64,000 nt of DNA from the NCBI GenBank assembly GCA_903904815.1, contig CAIVDU010000010.1:104692-168691 (forward strand), read 5' to 3'. Made by a program: the position numbers and the translations under genes. This DNA is from an uncultured Armatimonadota bacterium. Lineage in GTDB: Bacteria; Armatimonadota; Fimbriimonadia; Fimbriimonadales; Fimbriimonadaceae. Below are positions 62,614-64,000 of this stretch, piece after piece; position 1 is the stretch's first letter; every line of letters begins with the position of its first letter. The notes beneath the pieces are model-generated. The model saw only the letters and a list, made by a program, of their open reading frames with translations. It did not search any database and was not told the origin of the DNA.

Positions 62614-62677
62614 CCCGTAGAGACAATCTCAAAACCCCAGACGTAGTCTCACTGCCCCCTCTCCTGCAGCGAAGCGC
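62614..62677. mobile_element. Left part of second MITE-like element, split by the IS481 insertion
   Basis: CCCGTAGAGACAATCTC... matches 60464 onward at nearly every position up to GCAGCGAAGCGC. The matching continues at 63941-64000 beyond the IS. Its right end lies outside the window. Confidence 0.85.
62670..62677. repeat. Target-site duplication, left of IS481 element
   Basis: CGAAGCGC, identical to 63933-63940. The uninterrupted MITE copy at 60521 has one CGAAGCGCACGCGG, which shows the duplication arose on insertion. Confidence 0.9.
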
Positions 62678-63932
62678 TGTATAGACCGGACACATAGTTA
62701 ACAGGTGTTCGGGGACATGGTTTACAACAATCTATTTTGTGGCGTGGGAAGTAAGAACGGTGCCAACGATGCGGCGTGAGTTCGTCAGTCTCGCTTTGTT
62801 GGATGGGGCAAACATTTCTGAGTTGTGCCGACGGTTCGGCTTGAGCAGGGTCACTGCGTATAAGTGGATCGATCGGTATTTGTTAAACCCTGATGAGGAC
62901 TTTGTGGATCGCTGCCGGCGTCCTTTGCATTGTCCGAACCTAAGCAGCGGGGAGTTAGTCGACGCGGTGCTTTTGATTCGTGCGGAATTCCCAGCCTGGG
63001 GAGGCCGCAAGATTCGGGCTGTACTGGCTCAACGTCAATGGACGGATGTGCCTTCAGCTAGCACTATCACGCAGATACTGCGGCGTGCCAACAAGCTTGG
63101 AGGGATCGCAGGAAGCGCCCAGGTGGCTGACCGCCGCTTTGAGCGGGACAGTCCAAACGAGCTGTGGCAAATGGACTTCAAAGGCCCTATTTCAACCCTT
63201 GAGGGCCGTTGTCATGTAATGACTGTTATTGACGACCATTCGAGATTCAGTCCAGGTTTGTTTGTTTGCAGGGACCAACGCGGTGAAACCGTCAAGGCAC
63301 ATCTTGAAAACTGCTTTCGGACCTACGGGATGCCCTATTCGATTCTAAGCGACCGAGGAACGCCCTGGTACGGCCACAGTGGCCCCACGCGGATTGAGTT
63401 ATGGCTTATGCGTCTTGGAATCAAGGTCTTGCACGGCCGTCCGTATCATCCGCAGACGCAGGGCAAAGTCGAACGCCTAAACCGGACATTGAAGGCTGAA
63501 GTGCTTGAGGGTCACTCGTTTCGTTCACTGGAAGAATTCCAGCAACGGCTTGCAAATTGGCGAGTAACGTACAACACCATCCGAGTTCACGATTCGCTGG
63601 AAAACAGAACTCCCATCACTGTGTACCAAAACAGCCTCTTAAGCTTTCCCGAGACATTGGCACCCGTGGAGTACGGCCCAGTGGACCAAATTCGAAAGGT
63701 GCAAAAGGATGGATGGACACACTTCAAGGGAAAGAAGATCAGGCTTTCAGACGGCTTGGTTGGCATGCCCGTAGGCTTCAGGGCCGTTGAACCCGAGGGC
63801 CTATGGGAGGTTCGGTTTTGTTCGGCGCTCGTGGCGCAGGTTAACCTGCGCCACGAGCGCCCAATCGTTCAGAGTCTATGGGGTGTAAACCATGTCTCCG
63901 AACGGTTGTAAAGTAAGTAACCGGTCTGTACA
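62678..63932 (+). mobile_element. Intact IS481-family insertion sequence, 1255 bp
   Basis: The ends are imperfect inverted repeats: TGTATAGACCGG on the left and, reading inward from the right, TGTACAGACCGG. They begin with TGT, the IS481 habit. An 8-bp direct duplication flanks the element. One transposase gene fills nearly the whole length. Nothing looks decayed, so it may still be active. Confidence 0.92.
62739..63911 (+). CDS. IS481-family transposase
   Basis: The 390-residue protein starts (GTG) MAWEVRTVPTMRREFVSLAL, matching the usual IS481 opening. A helix-turn-helix (ISELCRRFGLSRVTAYKWID) and a helical linker precede the rve integrase core. The DDE triad is suggested by D in WQMDFKGPIS, D in YSILSDRGTPW and E in QTQGKVERLNRTLKAE. 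The C-terminal region contains YNTIRVHDSLENRTPITVYQ. The frame is complete with no stop or shift. Confidence 0.95.
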   Translation: MAWEVRTVPTMRREFVSLALLDGANISELCRRFGLSRVTAYKWIDRYLLNPDEDFVDRCRRPLHCPNLSSGELVDAVLLIRAEFPAWGGRKIRAVLAQRQWTDVPSASTITQILRRANKLGGIAGSAQVADRRFERDSPNELWQMDFKGPISTLEGRCHVMTVIDDHSRFSPGLFVCRDQRGETVKAHLENCFRTYGMPYSILSDRGTPWYGHSGPTRIELWLMRLGIKVLHGRPYHPQTQGKVERLNRTLKAEVLEGHSFRSLEEFQQRLANWRVTYNTIRVHDSLENRTPITVYQNSLLSFPETLAPVEYGPVDQIRKVQKDGWTHFKGKKIRLSDGLVGMPVGFRAVEPEGLWEVRFCSALVAQVNLRHERPIVQSLWGVNHVSERL

Positions 63933-63940
63933 CGAAGCGC
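63933..63940. repeat. Target-site duplication, right of IS481 element
   Basis: CGAAGCGC, identical to 62670-62677. Confidence 0.9.
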
Positions 63941-64000
63941 ACGCGGGAGAGGGTGGGGAGAGGGTCAATTTGAACCTGCGTCGCGAAGCGACACCCCGAA
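63941..64000. mobile_element. Right part of the split MITE-like element (runs off the window)
   Basis: ACGCGGGAGAGGGTGGGGAG and the following GTCAATTTGAACCTGCGTCG continue the copy begun at 62614 and match 60529-60587 with few differences. The terminal inverted repeat on this side should lie about 55 bp beyond the window end. Confidence 0.85.

Overview
The window looks like chromosome from a free-living, heterotrophic bacterium of the Armatimonadota, most likely class Fimbriimonadia. This placement is inferred from gene style, not from a marker phylogeny. Supporting signs are two pseudopilins with the N-terminal stretch FTLIELLVVIAIIAILAAIL followed by FPVF(A/S)QAKAAA, two PEP-CTERM proteins, an AfsR/SARP-type giant regulator, many secreted glycan-active proteins, moderate-to-high GC and no CRISPR, prophage or plasmid genes. 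Most genes are ordinary chromosomal genes with overlapping start/stop codons inside operons.

Layout. 1-9 kb: housekeeping genes. These are the 3' end of an rpoD-type sigma factor, an inositol-monophosphatase-like enzyme, tRNA-Gly(GCC) with a near-consensus promoter, nadC-birA (overlapping), a HAD phosphatase, an aldo/keto reductase, and sucC-aspS. 9-18 kb: a secreted sedolisin (S53) peptidase without a propeptide, a three-gene ABC-2 export operon, a Tyr/Trp-rich secreted protein, an NAD-type isocitrate dehydrogenase translationally joined to an rfbD-like reductase, and a VOC protein. 18-31 kb: a right-handed beta-helix/PA14 protein, an FAD/NAD(P) oxidoreductase, a YitT membrane protein, two tandem galactose-oxidase-like kelch proteins, an orphan HNH protein, a polysaccharide deacetylase and a GAF-PAS-GGDEF diguanylate cyclase. 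31-42 kb: a glycogen branching enzyme, a methyltransferase, two PEP-CTERM proteins, a LuxR-type HTH protein, a GH127 arabinofuranosidase, a hexose-6-phosphate mutarotase and a pseudopilin. 42-62 kb: an AfsR-like regulator, then a carbohydrate locus (GNAT, MalG-type permease, a solute-binding-protein/MalF-type permease fusion, a small lipoprotein, a pseudopilin, a LacI regulator, a GH78 rhamnosidase and a 1661-residue GH2 protein), then an esterase and a GNAT. 60.4-64 kb: repeats nested inside repeats, with an intact IS481-family element at the end.

How the genes work together. The clearest local circuit is around the LacI gene (51792-52823). The same palindrome, GTTAACGCGTTAA(C), lies at the promoter of the pseudopilin on one side and at the start of the GH78-GH2 operon on the other. 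One sugar-responsive repressor therefore probably controls both a cell-surface pilin-like protein and the glycoside hydrolases. The neighbouring CUT1-type importer has its binding protein fused to a permease and has no ATPase gene here, so it probably borrows a shared ATPase encoded elsewhere. The 60-64 kb end preserves an order of insertions: an older interspersed repeat was entered by a 172-bp inverted-repeat (MITE-like) element, and another copy of that element was later split by the IS481 element, which left an 8-bp target duplication.
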